Below are positions 48,611 through 58,349 of a stretch of DNA of 64,000 nt, one piece after another. Where the stretch lies: positions 1-64,000 of the forward strand of contig NZ_KB890428.1 in NCBI RefSeq assembly GCF_000373105.1, in the 5' to 3' direction. Under the pieces are notes generated by a model. It was not told the origin of the DNA. It did no database searches and was given only the letters and a program-made list of their open reading frames with translations. This stretch comes from Neolewinella persica DSM 23188. GTDB taxonomy: Bacteria > Bacteroidota > Bacteroidia > Chitinophagales > Saprospiraceae. A program made the position numbers and the translations under genes. The first letter of the stretch is position 1, and each line of letters starts with the position of its first letter.

Positions 48611-48668
48611 TGGTTCCCCGGTAGGTATGCCGGATGATGGATCCACCGGCATAACTTCCGGAGAACCG
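48611..48668. terminator. Bidirectional hairpin between convergent genes
   Basis: Outer pairing GGTTCCCCGG / CCGGAGAACC and perfect inner pairing TATGCCGG (48627-48634) / CCGGCATA (48645-48652). It lies between the lamin-tail gene and the M14 gene, which converge. No long U-tract. Confidence 0.45.
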
Positions 48669-48689
48669 GGACTACTCCGAGCTGATGTG

Positions 48690-49922
48690 TTAACGCGCTA
48701 ACAACAGATCGATCATTGCTTCTGCTGAGACCTGCCCCTTGCGTTGCACAAAATCCCGTTCCGTTTTGTCACCGATTTCATAAGTGATACCAACTGCTCC
48801 GAACTGGGTGTTGAACCAACCGGATGTTGTGGGTGGGCCAATTGGCCGGGGAGCGTCGTTGACCCTGAAGTCGCCACCTATTCGCCGTTCGACTTCCGCC
48901 AGCCAGGCATCCTTATAACCAGGCATTTTAGTCTTTACGGTTTCGTCGGGCGTATAATAAACGTCATAGTAAGTAGAATGAAAGTCCATCCCCAGGATCA
49001 CGTCACCTTTTTCACTATTGACAGCCCGCACTACGTGTCGGCTCACTGCACGGGTTTCCGGCTGTCGATACTGTGCCCAATCCCGGTTAAGGTCCACACC
49101 ACCGGTATTGTGTCGCCAGTGGCCCAGGTCCACTCCGTCAGGGTTGATGAGCGGATAGATCAAAACGCGATAACGGTTCAAAAATTCATTCGTCTTTTCA
49201 TAATTAAGCATCCCGTCCAAGAATCCCTTTAAGGCCAAATAACCAGTTACCTCCGGAGGGTGCTGTCGGCTGAAGAGAACGATGGTTTCCCGTCCTTTCG
49301 GATCGCCCCGATGAACGTCCAGGTAGGGTATTGTCCGGCCAAGACGTGATTTTCCCGCCTCAGCGTACGCTACGCCAGGGGTCTGTGCCAGGCCCTTCAT
49401 CCAAACGTCTACGTGGCCGCTATTGATGACTTCCTGCCCCGCCAGATAAACCTGGTCCCCTGCTTTCAGGGACATATTCAAGTAGACACCAGTAGAGTCT
49501 CCCTGGTAAGTCAGGTTTTCGGTGGGGAGTAGTTGCCAATTCTCCAGATCGGTACTTATTTTAGGATCATACCGATGGCGAGCGGTGCCATAATTGAGCA
49601 AAATCGTGAAGCTCACGTCTTTCTCCGCCTTGATCCGAAAAGCATACCAGGGGCTGGGGTTAATCGGAGCATTCTCCGAAAGGATCATTGCTTCGAATTC
49701 ATTTCCCTCGACACCATTGAGTTCTACCAGTCGGGCCCCGTCGAAAAGGTTATCAAACGTAAGGCCAACTGCCGGAAACTCGTAGGCCTTTTTTTCCTGC
49801 ATATTGATGGGCCGCGTCGTGGTATCGACTGGAACAGGAAAGTCGTAGGTGGAGGGCTTGATGGTACAACCCGTCAGCCCCAATAGGACAAACAGTAGTA
49901 TGGGAAAGTAGGGAAAATGCAT
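48690..49922 (-). CDS. M14-family zinc carboxypeptidase lipoprotein
   Basis: 410 aa. The signal FPILLFVLLGLTGC is a lipoprotein signal. An N-terminal beta domain (about 30-190) precedes the M14 peptidase. Zinc ligands: His and Glu in SRQHPPEVTGY and His in ILGMDFHSTYYDVY; the catalytic Glu is in GAVGITYEIGDKTE. The substrate Arg/Asn region reads HNTGGVDLNRDW. Members remove C-terminal residues from peptides or act on peptidoglycan. As a surface or periplasmic lipoprotein it may process nutrient peptides near the susCD pair. Confidence 0.9.
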   Translation of the reverse strand: MHFPYFPILLFVLLGLTGCTIKPSTYDFPVPVDTTTRPINMQEKKAYEFPAVGLTFDNLFDGARLVELNGVEGNEFEAMILSENAPINPSPWYAFRIKAEKDVSFTILLNYGTARHRYDPKISTDLENWQLLPTENLTYQGDSTGVYLNMSLKAGDQVYLAGQEVINSGHVDVWMKGLAQTPGVAYAEAGKSRLGRTIPYLDVHRGDPKGRETIVLFSRQHPPEVTGYLALKGFLDGMLNYEKTNEFLNRYRVLIYPLINPDGVDLGHWRHNTGGVDLNRDWAQYRQPETRAVSRHVVRAVNSEKGDVILGMDFHSTYYDVYYTPDETVKTKMPGYKDAWLAEVERRIGGDFRVNDAPRPIGPPTTSGWFNTQFGAVGITYEIGDKTERDFVQRKGQVSAEAMIDLLLAR

Positions 49923-49978
49923 AACTACAACTTAATTATGTGCGAAATGATGAATGTCTGAAGAGATATACAGTACGC

Positions 49979-50719
49979 TTAATTTGCGCTACTTTGGTCT
50001 ACGAATTGGAGTAGCCGAACCACATCGGCCGGGTTGTCGCTATCAATTTTTTCTTGCTTGACAAACTTTCCGGCGGGACTTTTCTTATTGATACCCAGTA
50101 AATCCATCAGTTGCCCCCGATTACGGATGGCCTCTTTAGTACCTCCTTCAAAAGCGATAAATAGTTGTTGCTTTTTCTTTAGCGTGCGTTTAGCCTCCCG
50201 TGTGTCGAACATGTTCTTATTAGGCGGGTCCTGCCATTCAGAACTGTGATGCCCAATTAGTGAATGATTGGTAGAGCGGTAATAAACCTGGAAAATTTTC
50301 ATTCCTAACTTGTCTCTAAAAACAGCAAAGTAGTCGTCGCCAAGTTGAGCTTCCGCTACCATCGTATTATAGATTTCGTAAATCCCATCGTCGGTTTTAA
50401 TCTCGAATTTCTGATCTAACAGGCGGTAACGCCCCTCCAATTCAACGGTTCCTCCTGTGACGAGGCGGAGTACTAAGCTATCCCACTCGGTCCGGTAGTA
50501 AGCTTTTTTAGGATCTAATTCCATTAAGGGTGGCGGGGTGCTGACATAGAAAGCTCCGCCCTTAATGAGCCTGTTGACCGGGGCATTATCGTTGATGAAG
50601 CTGCGTTTACTCTCGTCCGTAGCTGAGGTTTGTTCGGAGATGTCTTCCAGTTTTTCTTCCTGGCAATAAGCGGCGGAGAGAAAAAGTAAACAGCAGGTAA
50701 GTAGGAGGTAGCGGATCAT
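49979..50719 (-). CDS. Uncharacterised exported protein
   Basis: 246 aa from the ATG at 50719, chosen because the signal peptide MIRYLLLTCCLLFLSAAYCQ starts there; the frame upstream to 50803 is not signal-like. The mature part has a beta-rich centre (GTVELEGRYRLLDQKFEIKT; DDYFAVFRDKLGMKIFQVYY) and a helical, lysine-rich C-terminus (EAKRTLKKKQQLFIAFEGGT). It resembles Bacteroidota periplasmic proteins of unknown function; I do not recognise a named family. It lies 104 bp downstream of susD in the same direction, so it may be the third gene of the susCD operon. Confidence 0.65.
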   Translation of the reverse strand: MIRYLLLTCCLLFLSAAYCQEEKLEDISEQTSATDESKRSFINDNAPVNRLIKGGAFYVSTPPPLMELDPKKAYYRTEWDSLVLRLVTGGTVELEGRYRLLDQKFEIKTDDGIYEIYNTMVAEAQLGDDYFAVFRDKLGMKIFQVYYRSTNHSLIGHHSSEWQDPPNKNMFDTREAKRTLKKKQQLFIAFEGGTKEAIRNRGQLMDLLGINKKSPAGKFVKQEKIDSDNPADVVRLLQFVDQSSAN

Positions 50720-50823
50720 AATCTTGTAATATTGAAAATATAAGATAGAAAATAAAAACGGACCCGAATGCGAGAGCAGACGGGTCCGTGAGTAAGCCTT
50801 CACTTTAAACGTGATTGGTGGAC

Positions 50824-52152
50824 CTACATATTAATCGGCGTAGGGTCATCAAGCGTCTTTAAGCCCGGGTAGCTGCTGTTGGAAGAACGTTCTACAGAGG
50901 GGTAAATGAAGCGCTGAACCGGCTCGTCCCGGCCGTCAAGGTCGGTACCAATCAGGTTATCGGTGCGGATAATGTCATAGAAAGTCGGCAATCCAAAGAC
51001 ACTGACGAATTTCTCAAGCATGATGGCCTTGAGCAGGGCAGCGTCGTCTGCAAAGTCACTAGCTTCGAAGTCGATATAGTCATCAGTTCCCATGAGACCA
51101 TCCCAGTAGTTACGGGCATTGTTCAGGGCAGTAATCGCTTTGCCGTTGGCTCCGGTACGCTGAGCTGCCTCGGCGATGATGAGTTGCACCTCTGGGTAGC
51201 TGATAACTGGGTAGTCCCGATCAGCAGCGAAGAGACCGCCAGGGTTGGTGTTCAAGCGATCGAATCCACCAGCGGTGTACTGGTAAAATAAGCGGCGGTT
51301 AGTGTCATTGGTCTTGGGGCCAGTCCTGGATACGTCGGTAGTATCAGACAGTACGCGTGAGAGGAAGCTACCATCAAAAGTCAGGTAATCAGAACGCTGC
51401 TCGGCCTCGAACTGGAAGAAGAGGTTCTCAGCAAAGTTTACGGTTGAATGGATGATACTGGGCTCATCGTCAGGTTCATCGAAAGAAGCTTCTGCAGCGG
51501 TAAGGGCACCGGGGTAATCTTTCATGCTTAGCTTATAGCGAGCTTCCAGTGCCTTGGCCATCTCGGCCCAGGTACAACCACCAGTAAGTACGGAGTTACC
51601 CCCGCTAATGGACAAAGCTCCTGCTTTACCGCCACCCGTGTTTAGTAGAGCAATGGCACCAGTAATTACGGATGCCTGGCTATCATAAGCCGGGTCTGGA
51701 AAATCCGTAGCGTTGTCTGCTTCTGAAAAAGGTACGTCACCAAAGAGCAAGGCTGCTTCTGCTGCGTAAAAGCCCTCCATGATAGTGGCAATCCCCTCAA
51801 AACCAGTAGCGCCTTCAGCGGCTGCTTTAGCCTTGGCACCGCGGGCGGGAGCAAGACCATCACGGTACAGTTCATTCCAGGTGGCATCAAAGTCAGAATC
51901 ATCTACACCGTAGTTGTCCTGGGTGATGTACTGGCGATCTGAACCAGTGAACTGATCGGTCCACATGCCGGCAATACGCGCAGGCTCAGCCTCCTGAACG
52001 GAGGCTACGTTGAGGACAGCATGGTTTACCAGCAGCGCAGTGCTGATGTCGGTAAACTCGTTGGGGTCGATGTTGAGGTCTTCGACAAAGCTTTCACAGC
52101 CGAAGGCACCGGCGACTAGGCCAGCTAACGCAATTGTGCGAAATAGTTTCAT
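50824..52152 (-). CDS. SusD/RagB-family surface lipoprotein
   Basis: 442 aa. Lipoprotein signal ending GLVAGAFGC. ESFVEDLNIDPNEFTDISTA is the usual SusD opening, and TPR-like helices follow (EGIATIMEGFYAAEAALLFG; TWAEMAKALEARYKLSMKDY). The C-terminal RYPSVERSSNSSYP-like end appears as FIYPSVERSSNSSYPGL. It caps the paired SusC channel on the outer membrane and binds the substrate. It starts 123 bp downstream of susC. The SusD-like 2 subfamily (peptide or unknown substrate) seems closer than starch-type SusD. Confidence 0.92.
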   Translation of the reverse strand: MKLFRTIALAGLVAGAFGCESFVEDLNIDPNEFTDISTALLVNHAVLNVASVQEAEPARIAGMWTDQFTGSDRQYITQDNYGVDDSDFDATWNELYRDGLAPARGAKAKAAAEGATGFEGIATIMEGFYAAEAALLFGDVPFSEADNATDFPDPAYDSQASVITGAIALLNTGGGKAGALSISGGNSVLTGGCTWAEMAKALEARYKLSMKDYPGALTAAEASFDEPDDEPSIIHSTVNFAENLFFQFEAEQRSDYLTFDGSFLSRVLSDTTDVSRTGPKTNDTNRRLFYQYTAGGFDRLNTNPGGLFAADRDYPVISYPEVQLIIAEAAQRTGANGKAITALNNARNYWDGLMGTDDYIDFEASDFADDAALLKAIMLEKFVSVFGLPTFYDIIRTDNLIGTDLDGRDEPVQRFIYPSVERSSNSSYPGLKTLDDPTPINM

Positions 52153-52275
52153 TTATTTATATTTTAGCTTGTTCGGTATTCAATTACCATCCCGCAGGCG
52201 GGACCGGAGATCGGGCGGGAAATCACTTGCTTTAAAGAGCAAGCCGGCTTTCCCGCCCGGTCGGTAAGTGTTGAT

Positions 52276-55200
52276 TTAGAAACCGAATTTGAGGTTAAAG
52301 AGAACAGAACGGGTACCGGGGTTGGTAAAGTAGTGGAGACCACGACCTTTAGAAGCACCGGTAAGGTTGGTGTCGGGATCAGCACCTTCGAAGGCGGTCC
52401 ACAGAATCAGGTTACGACCGGTGATGCCAACGGAGACGTTGCTAAGACCAATTCCACTAAGTGCTTTAGCAGGTAGTGCGTAGCTGATGGTTGCTTCACG
52501 CAGACGAGTCCAGGAGCCATCTTCGATGAATTGCTCACCTACTGCACCAAAACCGCCACCGTTGTCGAGGTACCACTCAGCATCTGCCGCTACGGGGCCG
52601 GCACCAAAGTCAACGATGTTGCCGCGGAAAGGCGTACCCGCCGGGATGATCTCACCGGTGAAGGTGGTCAGGTCCTGGGTAGGAGTTGAAATGTTTGCAG
52701 TTTCCGGGTCGATACCGAAGTAAGTTAATACACCTTTAGTACCGTTCCACATGTCCTGGCCCTGAGCGGTCTCAAAAAGAACACTGGCAGAAAAACTTTT
52801 GTAGGAAAACTCGGTACCGAGGCCACCACGCCAATCCGGGTTTGGATCACCAATTACACCCTGAGTGGACGCGTTGAAGGGGAAACCTTCTTCGTTGGTC
52901 GCCAGGCTACCGTCGGCGTTACGTTCCCAACGACCACCGTAGAGGGCGCCGAATGGAGAACCTTCCACTACTGCAGAAGAGGTAGAAGTGAAACCATTAA
53001 GGATGTAGCGGCTTACACCTGGTAGTGCTTCAACCTGGTTCTTATTGGTCGTGAAATTGGTGAAAACGCGCAAGTTAACGTCCTTCTTTTGGATGACATT
53101 GAAGTAAGCGTCAACTTCCAAACCGCGGTTGCTGATCTCGGCTGCATTGGCGTAGATCGTAGAGAAGCCAGAGCTGGGTGGAGCTTCGAGTGGCAGGATA
53201 CCATCGGTCGTATTACGGTCGTAAACGGTCAGGTTCAGTCCGGCACGGTTCTGAAGGAAGCGCAGGTCAACACCGAATTCAATTTCGGTTACACGTTCGA
53301 TCGTCAGATCAGGGTTACCCTGAGTACCACTACGGTTGAAGGTACCTCCATAGTTCGCACCGTCCAGCACATCACCCCAACCTGGGGAGCCAGCGGAAGA
53401 GGCAGAGAAGGTGTTACGGTTCTGATAAAGACCGGGCTCAATACCTACCTGGCCGTAGCTAGCGCGGACCTTGGCGAAACTAACGCCTTTGGTACGGTCA
53501 TCTAATACCTTGTAGCCAATGGACGCAGATGGAAAGAAGAAAATTTCGTCCTGAATGGCAGCGGTACGTTCAGCACGACCACTCAGCTCAACGAGCAGGT
53601 TGTCAGCGATAGTAGCGTTCAATACACCGAACACACCATTCTTACGGTTCCGGCTCTGGTACTGATCAGCATCCTGGTTAGGACCGGTAGCGTTTTCCAG
53701 AATGAACTCCTGGTTAGGTGAGTTGAAAAGCAGGTTTACTGCAGAACCACTCAGGCGTTGATATTCGTTGTCGAATAGGTTATAACCAAAGGTATAGTCG
53801 AGGTTAAAGCCGTCAGAAATGTTACTGTTACCATTCAGGATCAGGAATAGGTTTTGAGTCTTCTCGGTGATCTCATCACGGAAAAGGCCACCTTGCCCCC
53901 AGTCACCTGCAGAATTCACAGGGTAAATAGTACGACGCTCATCGGTGTAGTAATCAAGACCGTAGCGAGCGGTAGCCGTCAGGTTAGGACGGATCTTCCA
54001 GTTTACTTCAGGAGAGACCAGGAAGCGCTCTACGATGTTAGGATTCTGCTGTACGTTGGTTGTCCAGCCCGGGTTGTTGTAAGTTGGGCGAGCATCACCA
54101 AGGTAACGGCGGTAGCCACGATGGCCGGGGCGGGAGATGCCGTTGGCTCCGGTGTAAACGCCAGAGTAATCGGTATTGTCAAAATCGGGAGAGCCACGCA
54201 AGTAGCCGAGGTAAAGACCATTCAGGTTAGACCCTGTCTGGATACGCTCCGACTGGATGCCAGAGTAACTGGTGTTGACGCGGATGTTGAGGTTATCGAT
54301 CATGTCGAAGTCCTGGTTGATCCGAACGGTGGTCCGCTTGTAGTCCGAGTTACCGCGCATGATACCTTCCTGGTCAAGACGGCTCAAGCTGAAGTAGGTG
54401 TTGCTGTGGTCTCCACGGTAGTTTACGCTCAAGTTGGCGTCCGAGGTCCAACCGTTCTGGAATACCTGGTCGCGGTTTACGTCGTTGTAAATGGTACGGT
54501 CACCCTTGGTGGTGATGGGACGGTAAACTGTGCCAGTTTGGTCGCCAGTAAAGAAGGCACCGCCCTCAGTTACAACATCTGTTCCACTACGATCTGAAAT
54601 ACGGTCACCCCAACTGAGGCTGGTATTGTTTACGTAACTACCGAAAGCAGCGCCCGTAATGGGGTTACCCTGGCCGAAGACATCCTGCTTCTCGTATTCC
54701 TTGTTGATGACATCAGAGGCATAAGAGTAGCCACCGCTCACGCTGAAGCGCTTACCTGCTGTTTTACCACGCTTGGTTTTAATGACGAGTACACCGTTGG
54801 CTGCACCGGTACCGTAAACGGCAGCGGCGGAAGCGCCTTTAAGTACGGTGATGCTCTCGATGTCATCAGGGTTGATGTCATTGAGGCGGCTCTGCTGAAC
54901 AACGCCTGCAGTGCTGTTACCAACGGATGAGTTAGAGATCGGCACACCGTCAAGAATGATCAGTGGAGAAGCGTCACCCAAAACCGTGTTCTGACCACGA
55001 ATCTGGATGTAGGCACCGGCACCGGGGTCACCGGAGTTACGGGTGATGGTTACACCAGAAGTCTTACCAGCAAGACCCTGAACAACGCCCGTTTCACCGG
55101 AGCGATTCAATACGTCGGTTTCGATCAGCGTGGCAGACGAGAGGTCGTCGTCACGCCTGCGCTCAATACCAAGGGCGGTAACTACGATCTCTCCCAGTTG

Positions 55201-55494
55201 CTGGGCATTTTCTTCCAGCACAATATCATACGTCGTTTTACCAGCTACGATTGGTACATCTTGAGTAGTGTAACCAGTATAGCTGACAACGAGTTGCTCG
55301 GAGTTTGCTGGAATGTTGATGCTGAATTTACCATCAATGTCAGTGACGGTTCCGGAAGTCGTACCCTTTACGAGTATTGAGGCACCGATCAGCATTTCAC
55401 CGGAGCCGTCCTTGACGACGCCGGAAATGGACTGGGCAACAGCAACGCTGAAGCCAAGACAGACCATGACAATTATAAATAAGAATCTTCTCAT
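52276..55494 (-). CDS. SusC/RagA-family TonB-dependent outer-membrane transporter
   Basis: 1072 aa from the ATG at 55494 (MRRFLFIIVMVCLGFSVAVA, a clean signal peptide); the 40-residue extension to 55614 is not signal-like. The order is a carboxypeptidase-D-like beta domain (QSISGVVKDGSGEMLIGASI), plug with the SusC signature (PLIILDGVPISNS; VLKGASAAAVYGTGAANGVL), and a 22-strand barrel with C-terminal aromatic end (NPGTRSVLFNLKFGF). Imports an oligomer via TonB together with SusD. There is no glycoside hydrolase, sulfatase, anti-sigma or hybrid two-component gene nearby, so the substrate is not a predicted polysaccharide. Confidence 0.94.
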   Translation of the reverse strand: MRRFLFIIVMVCLGFSVAVAQSISGVVKDGSGEMLIGASILVKGTTSGTVTDIDGKFSINIPANSEQLVVSYTGYTTQDVPIVAGKTTYDIVLEENAQQLGEIVVTALGIERRRDDDLSSATLIETDVLNRSGETGVVQGLAGKTSGVTITRNSGDPGAGAYIQIRGQNTVLGDASPLIILDGVPISNSSVGNSTAGVVQQSRLNDINPDDIESITVLKGASAAAVYGTGAANGVLVIKTKRGKTAGKRFSVSGGYSYASDVINKEYEKQDVFGQGNPITGAAFGSYVNNTSLSWGDRISDRSGTDVVTEGGAFFTGDQTGTVYRPITTKGDRTIYNDVNRDQVFQNGWTSDANLSVNYRGDHSNTYFSLSRLDQEGIMRGNSDYKRTTVRINQDFDMIDNLNIRVNTSYSGIQSERIQTGSNLNGLYLGYLRGSPDFDNTDYSGVYTGANGISRPGHRGYRRYLGDARPTYNNPGWTTNVQQNPNIVERFLVSPEVNWKIRPNLTATARYGLDYYTDERRTIYPVNSAGDWGQGGLFRDEITEKTQNLFLILNGNSNISDGFNLDYTFGYNLFDNEYQRLSGSAVNLLFNSPNQEFILENATGPNQDADQYQSRNRKNGVFGVLNATIADNLLVELSGRAERTAAIQDEIFFFPSASIGYKVLDDRTKGVSFAKVRASYGQVGIEPGLYQNRNTFSASSAGSPGWGDVLDGANYGGTFNRSGTQGNPDLTIERVTEIEFGVDLRFLQNRAGLNLTVYDRNTTDGILPLEAPPSSGFSTIYANAAEISNRGLEVDAYFNVIQKKDVNLRVFTNFTTNKNQVEALPGVSRYILNGFTSTSSAVVEGSPFGALYGGRWERNADGSLATNEEGFPFNASTQGVIGDPNPDWRGGLGTEFSYKSFSASVLFETAQGQDMWNGTKGVLTYFGIDPETANISTPTQDLTTFTGEIIPAGTPFRGNIVDFGAGPVAADAEWYLDNGGGFGAVGEQFIEDGSWTRLREATISYALPAKALSGIGLSNVSVGITGRNLILWTAFEGADPDTNLTGASKGRGLHYFTNPGTRSVLFNLKFGF

Positions 55495-56050
55495 TGTTAG
55501 TATGATTAGTTGATTAACTAGGTTCAAATAGTAGCGTAAATAATTGGTCGGAGCCACGCCCGCCAAATTCTCGGTTGGTTTAAAAAAAATGCCTTTTCTT
55601 AGGGAGAGGGCCATAAACAGAGCAGCTCCCTATGGCGTGCAAATGCACGATAGCGGCTGAAGAATTGATGGAAGAGTGAAGTATTTAGTCTCAAATCTAA
55701 AGGCCTGAAGTCAATGAAATCCCTAAGTTTTATCGTAATAGTTTTACAACTGTTAGTAAAACGTTAAGGCTAAGTTAATCAATTCCACTGTTTGAACAAA
55801 CTTAATTTTATGCAGCGGCCTAAATCCCCGTTCTTTTTTACGACGCCTTAGGTTAGTAAAGTTCAATTCCCCGGCTATCCGCGTTCCCCTAAGGCTTGTG
55901 GTTGCGACACAGCTATATAACCTTTCCTTATACCTGCGTCAGCGCCCGATCTTGCTTTGAGAATTCAGGATAGTCAAGTTCTTACTTAGCTGGAACCCTT
56001 GCCTCAAATACTCCTTTGCAACGTACCCCCCTGTCCACTATCTTCGCCCC
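55495..56050. other. Long intergenic region upstream of susC
   Basis: 556 bp between divergent susC and xth. CAAATAGTA at 55525-55533 reads TACTATTTG on the minus strand and could be a -7 element, with no clear -33 partner. An inverted pair GCCTTAGG (55845-55852) / CCTAAGGC (55888-55895) and a small GTTTG/CAAAC hairpin near 55790 are present. One repeat A unit lies at 55921-55947. No TGA-N6-TCA dyad and no ORF. Confidence 0.5.
55921..55947 (-). repeat. Dispersed intergenic repeat A, single diverged unit
   Basis: CCTTATACCTGCGTCAGCGC, the most diverged copy in the window, in the susC-xth gap. Confidence 0.55.
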
Positions 56051-56821
56051 ATGCGCATAGTAACCTATAATGTAAACGGCATCCGTGCCGCTCTGAAAAA
56101 AGATCTGGCCGGTTGGGCCGCTGATACGAATATTGATGTCCTCTGCCTTCAGGAAACGAAAGCTCACCCAGAACAGGTGGACATGACTGAGCTGGAAGCC
56201 GCCGGCTTCGCCCATGCACAGTGGCACAGCGCCACGAGCAAAAAAGGCTACAGTGGGGTACTGACCCTAAGTAAAACCATTCCTGATCTGGTGCAGGCTG
56301 GCATCGGTATGGAAGATTATGATCGTGAGGGTAGGGTAGTACGAACCGACTTTGGCGACCTGACTATCTTTAACTGCTACTTTCCGAACGGGGGACAAGG
56401 CGAAGAACGGCAAAGCTTCAAGTATCGATTCCTGGATGACTTTCTTAGCTATATCATCGAGTTAAGAAAATCGCGGCCTAATATTCTGGTCGTTGGTGAT
56501 TACAATATTGCACACGAAGAAATCGACATCCATAACCCAAAAAGCAATATGAATACCTCCGGCTTTCTCCGTCCGGAACGAGATTGGATGACAAAGTGGT
56601 TCGCGGAATCCGGCCTCGTAGATACCTTCCGGCATCTCCACCCCGAAACTGAGGCTTACAGCTGGTGGAGCTACCGCGCCAACGCCCGAAACAACAATAA
56701 AGGCTGGCGGATCGATTACCTGAGCCTAAATGAGGAAATCATCGATCGGGTAAAATCAGTAGACCATTTCAAAGACGCCGTACACTCTGACCATTGCGCG
56801 ATTTTGCTGGAGCTTGAGTAG
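56051..56821 (+). CDS. xth: Exodeoxyribonuclease III
   Basis: 256 aa, EEP-fold AP endonuclease/3'-5' exonuclease of base-excision repair. Conserved motifs: NVNGIRAALKKD, LCLQETKA (metal Glu), NCYFPNGGQG, VVGDYNIAHEEIDIHNPK (catalytic Asp/Asn), WWSYRANARNNNKGWRIDYL and the terminal SDHCAILLEL. Full length for the family (about 255 residues). Single gene; a 161-bp inverted-repeat element starts at its stop codon. Confidence 0.95.
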   Translation: MRIVTYNVNGIRAALKKDLAGWAADTNIDVLCLQETKAHPEQVDMTELEAAGFAHAQWHSATSKKGYSGVLTLSKTIPDLVQAGIGMEDYDREGRVVRTDFGDLTIFNCYFPNGGQGEERQSFKYRFLDDFLSYIIELRKSRPNILVVGDYNIAHEEIDIHNPKSNMNTSGFLRPERDWMTKWFAESGLVDTFRHLHPETEAYSWWSYRANARNNNKGWRIDYLSLNEEIIDRVKSVDHFKDAVHSDHCAILLELE

Positions 56822-56978
56822 TGAGCAGTGTACAGCTTTGCTCGGCTGCTACGCAGTTCGGTGTACTTACAGAGGATAGAAAGGAGGACGCAAAGAGGTC
56901 CTTCGGAACGCTATGGAAGACGGATCTTCCTTCAAAGAACGCATGCGAGCAATCAGGTGCGGCAGCACTGCCCACTAC
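56818..56978. repeat. 161-bp element with 13-bp terminal inverted repeats
   Basis: Arms GTAGTGAGCAGTG (56818-56830, overlapping the xth stop codon) and CACTGCCCACTAC (56966-56978) pair with one mismatch. No ORF inside. Same overall length as the inverted-repeat element at 9424-9584, though the sequences differ. Confidence 0.45.
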
Positions 56979-57109
56979 CCACTACTCCCTTACCCACTAA
57001 AAATGGCCTATCCGTTTCCATAAAGTGGCCCCCCTCATTTTCCTTAAACGGGTTGCTTTACTAGTCCAATTCGATCTATGTTTGTTGTCACAACAGAAAC
57101 CAACGCAGC

Positions 57110-58234
57110 ATGGATCGCATTTTTTTGGATAATTCCGCCACTACTCCCATTGATCCTGAGGTATTAGTAGCGATGACAGAGGTCATGGCGAAGAACTATG
57201 GTAACCCCTCCAGCATCCACGCTGAAGGCCGGCAGGCCAGAGCACTCATTGAGCAGGCGCGTAAAACAGTGGCCAATACGCTGAATTGCAGTATTGGTGA
57301 AATCTTCTTTACCTCCGGTGGTACCGAAGCCAATAATATGGCGCTGAAAAACAGTGTTCGTGATCTGGGCATAACTCGAATCATTTCTTCTCCGCTGGAA
57401 CATCACTGCGTGCTCCACAGTCTGGACGCCATCTGTGAAAGTGGTAATACTGCCGTTGAAATGGTACGCATAGATGCGCGTGGAAACGTAGACTTAATCG
57501 ACCTGGAACAGCGGCTGGCGGCTTCTTCCGAGAAGACCCTGGTTAGCCTTATGCACGCTAACAACGAGATCGGGAATATGCTGCCTTTAGAAAAAGTAGC
57601 CGCCTTGTGTGAATCCGCCGGCGCACTGTTCCACTGTGATACCGTTCAAACGATGGGCTACTTTCCCATTGACCTGGATACCACCCGGGTTAACTTCCTA
57701 TCCGGTTCGGCCCATAAGTTCTATGGCCCTAAAGGTGTGGGCTTTGTTTACATAAACAACGATAACATCATCAAGCCCTACCTGAATGGTGGTGCGCAGG
57801 AACGCAATATGCGCGGTGGCACGGAGAACATCTACGGCATTGTTGGGCTGGCAGCCGCGCTGAAAATGGCCGTTGCTGAACAGGAAGAACGTGCCGCCAA
57901 GATCAGGACATTAAAAGAACACTTCCGTTCCTCTTTGCTGGAGAAATATCCCTCGGTAACCTTTAATGGTGATACTGAGAATGGCCATTACAAAGTACTG
58001 AGCGTGAGCTTTCCAGAATCCCCAAAAGGCGATCTCCTCCTGATGAACCTCGATCTGAACGGTATTTCCGCCAGTGGTGGTTCGGCCTGTTCCAGCGGAA
58101 TTGACGTAGGTAGCCACGTAATCGCCCACCTGCATCCGGACAGTAAAAGACATACGGTACGTTTCTCTTTCAGCCATCATAATACCATAGCGGAAGTCGA
58201 TTATGTGGTAGAGAAGCTGGAGGGGATGCTGTAG
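57110..58234 (+). CDS. Cysteine desulfurase (NifS/IscS family)
   Basis: 374 aa, PLP-dependent fold-type I aminotransferase. FLDNSATTPIDPEV opens it; PLP contacts are FTSGGTEANNMAL and HCDTVQTMGY; the Schiff-base lysine is in SGSAHKFYGPKG. The catalytic cysteine lies in SGGSACSSGIDVGS, the long IscS/NifS-type loop, so it likely supplies sulfur for Fe-S cluster or thio-cofactor assembly. It is about 30 residues shorter than E. coli IscS, as is common for the group-I NifS-like enzymes of Bacteroidota. No isc or suf scaffold gene is adjacent. Confidence 0.93.
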   Translation: MDRIFLDNSATTPIDPEVLVAMTEVMAKNYGNPSSIHAEGRQARALIEQARKTVANTLNCSIGEIFFTSGGTEANNMALKNSVRDLGITRIISSPLEHHCVLHSLDAICESGNTAVEMVRIDARGNVDLIDLEQRLAASSEKTLVSLMHANNEIGNMLPLEKVAALCESAGALFHCDTVQTMGYFPIDLDTTRVNFLSGSAHKFYGPKGVGFVYINNDNIIKPYLNGGAQERNMRGGTENIYGIVGLAAALKMAVAEQEERAAKIRTLKEHFRSSLLEKYPSVTFNGDTENGHYKVLSVSFPESPKGDLLLMNLDLNGISASGGSACSSGIDVGSHVIAHLHPDSKRHTVRFSFSHHNTIAEVDYVVEKLEGML

Positions 58235-58349
58235 TTAGTTTTTAGGTATCAGGATATAGTGATCAGTATTCAGGGTTCAGTTGTAACTGGCTCTGAATGC
58301 TACATACTGAGCACTGAGTACTAAACCCTTAATCCTGAAAACTCCCCTG
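58235..58349. repeat. Imperfect CAGTAxTCAG-type palindromic spacer
   Basis: 115 bp of related short words (ATCAGTATTCAGG, CTGAATGCTACATACTGAGC, CTGAGTACT) arranged in both orientations, allowing several weak stems. It separates the convergent desulfurase and thioesterase genes. Possibly a degraded palindromic element; no coding potential. Confidence 0.3.
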
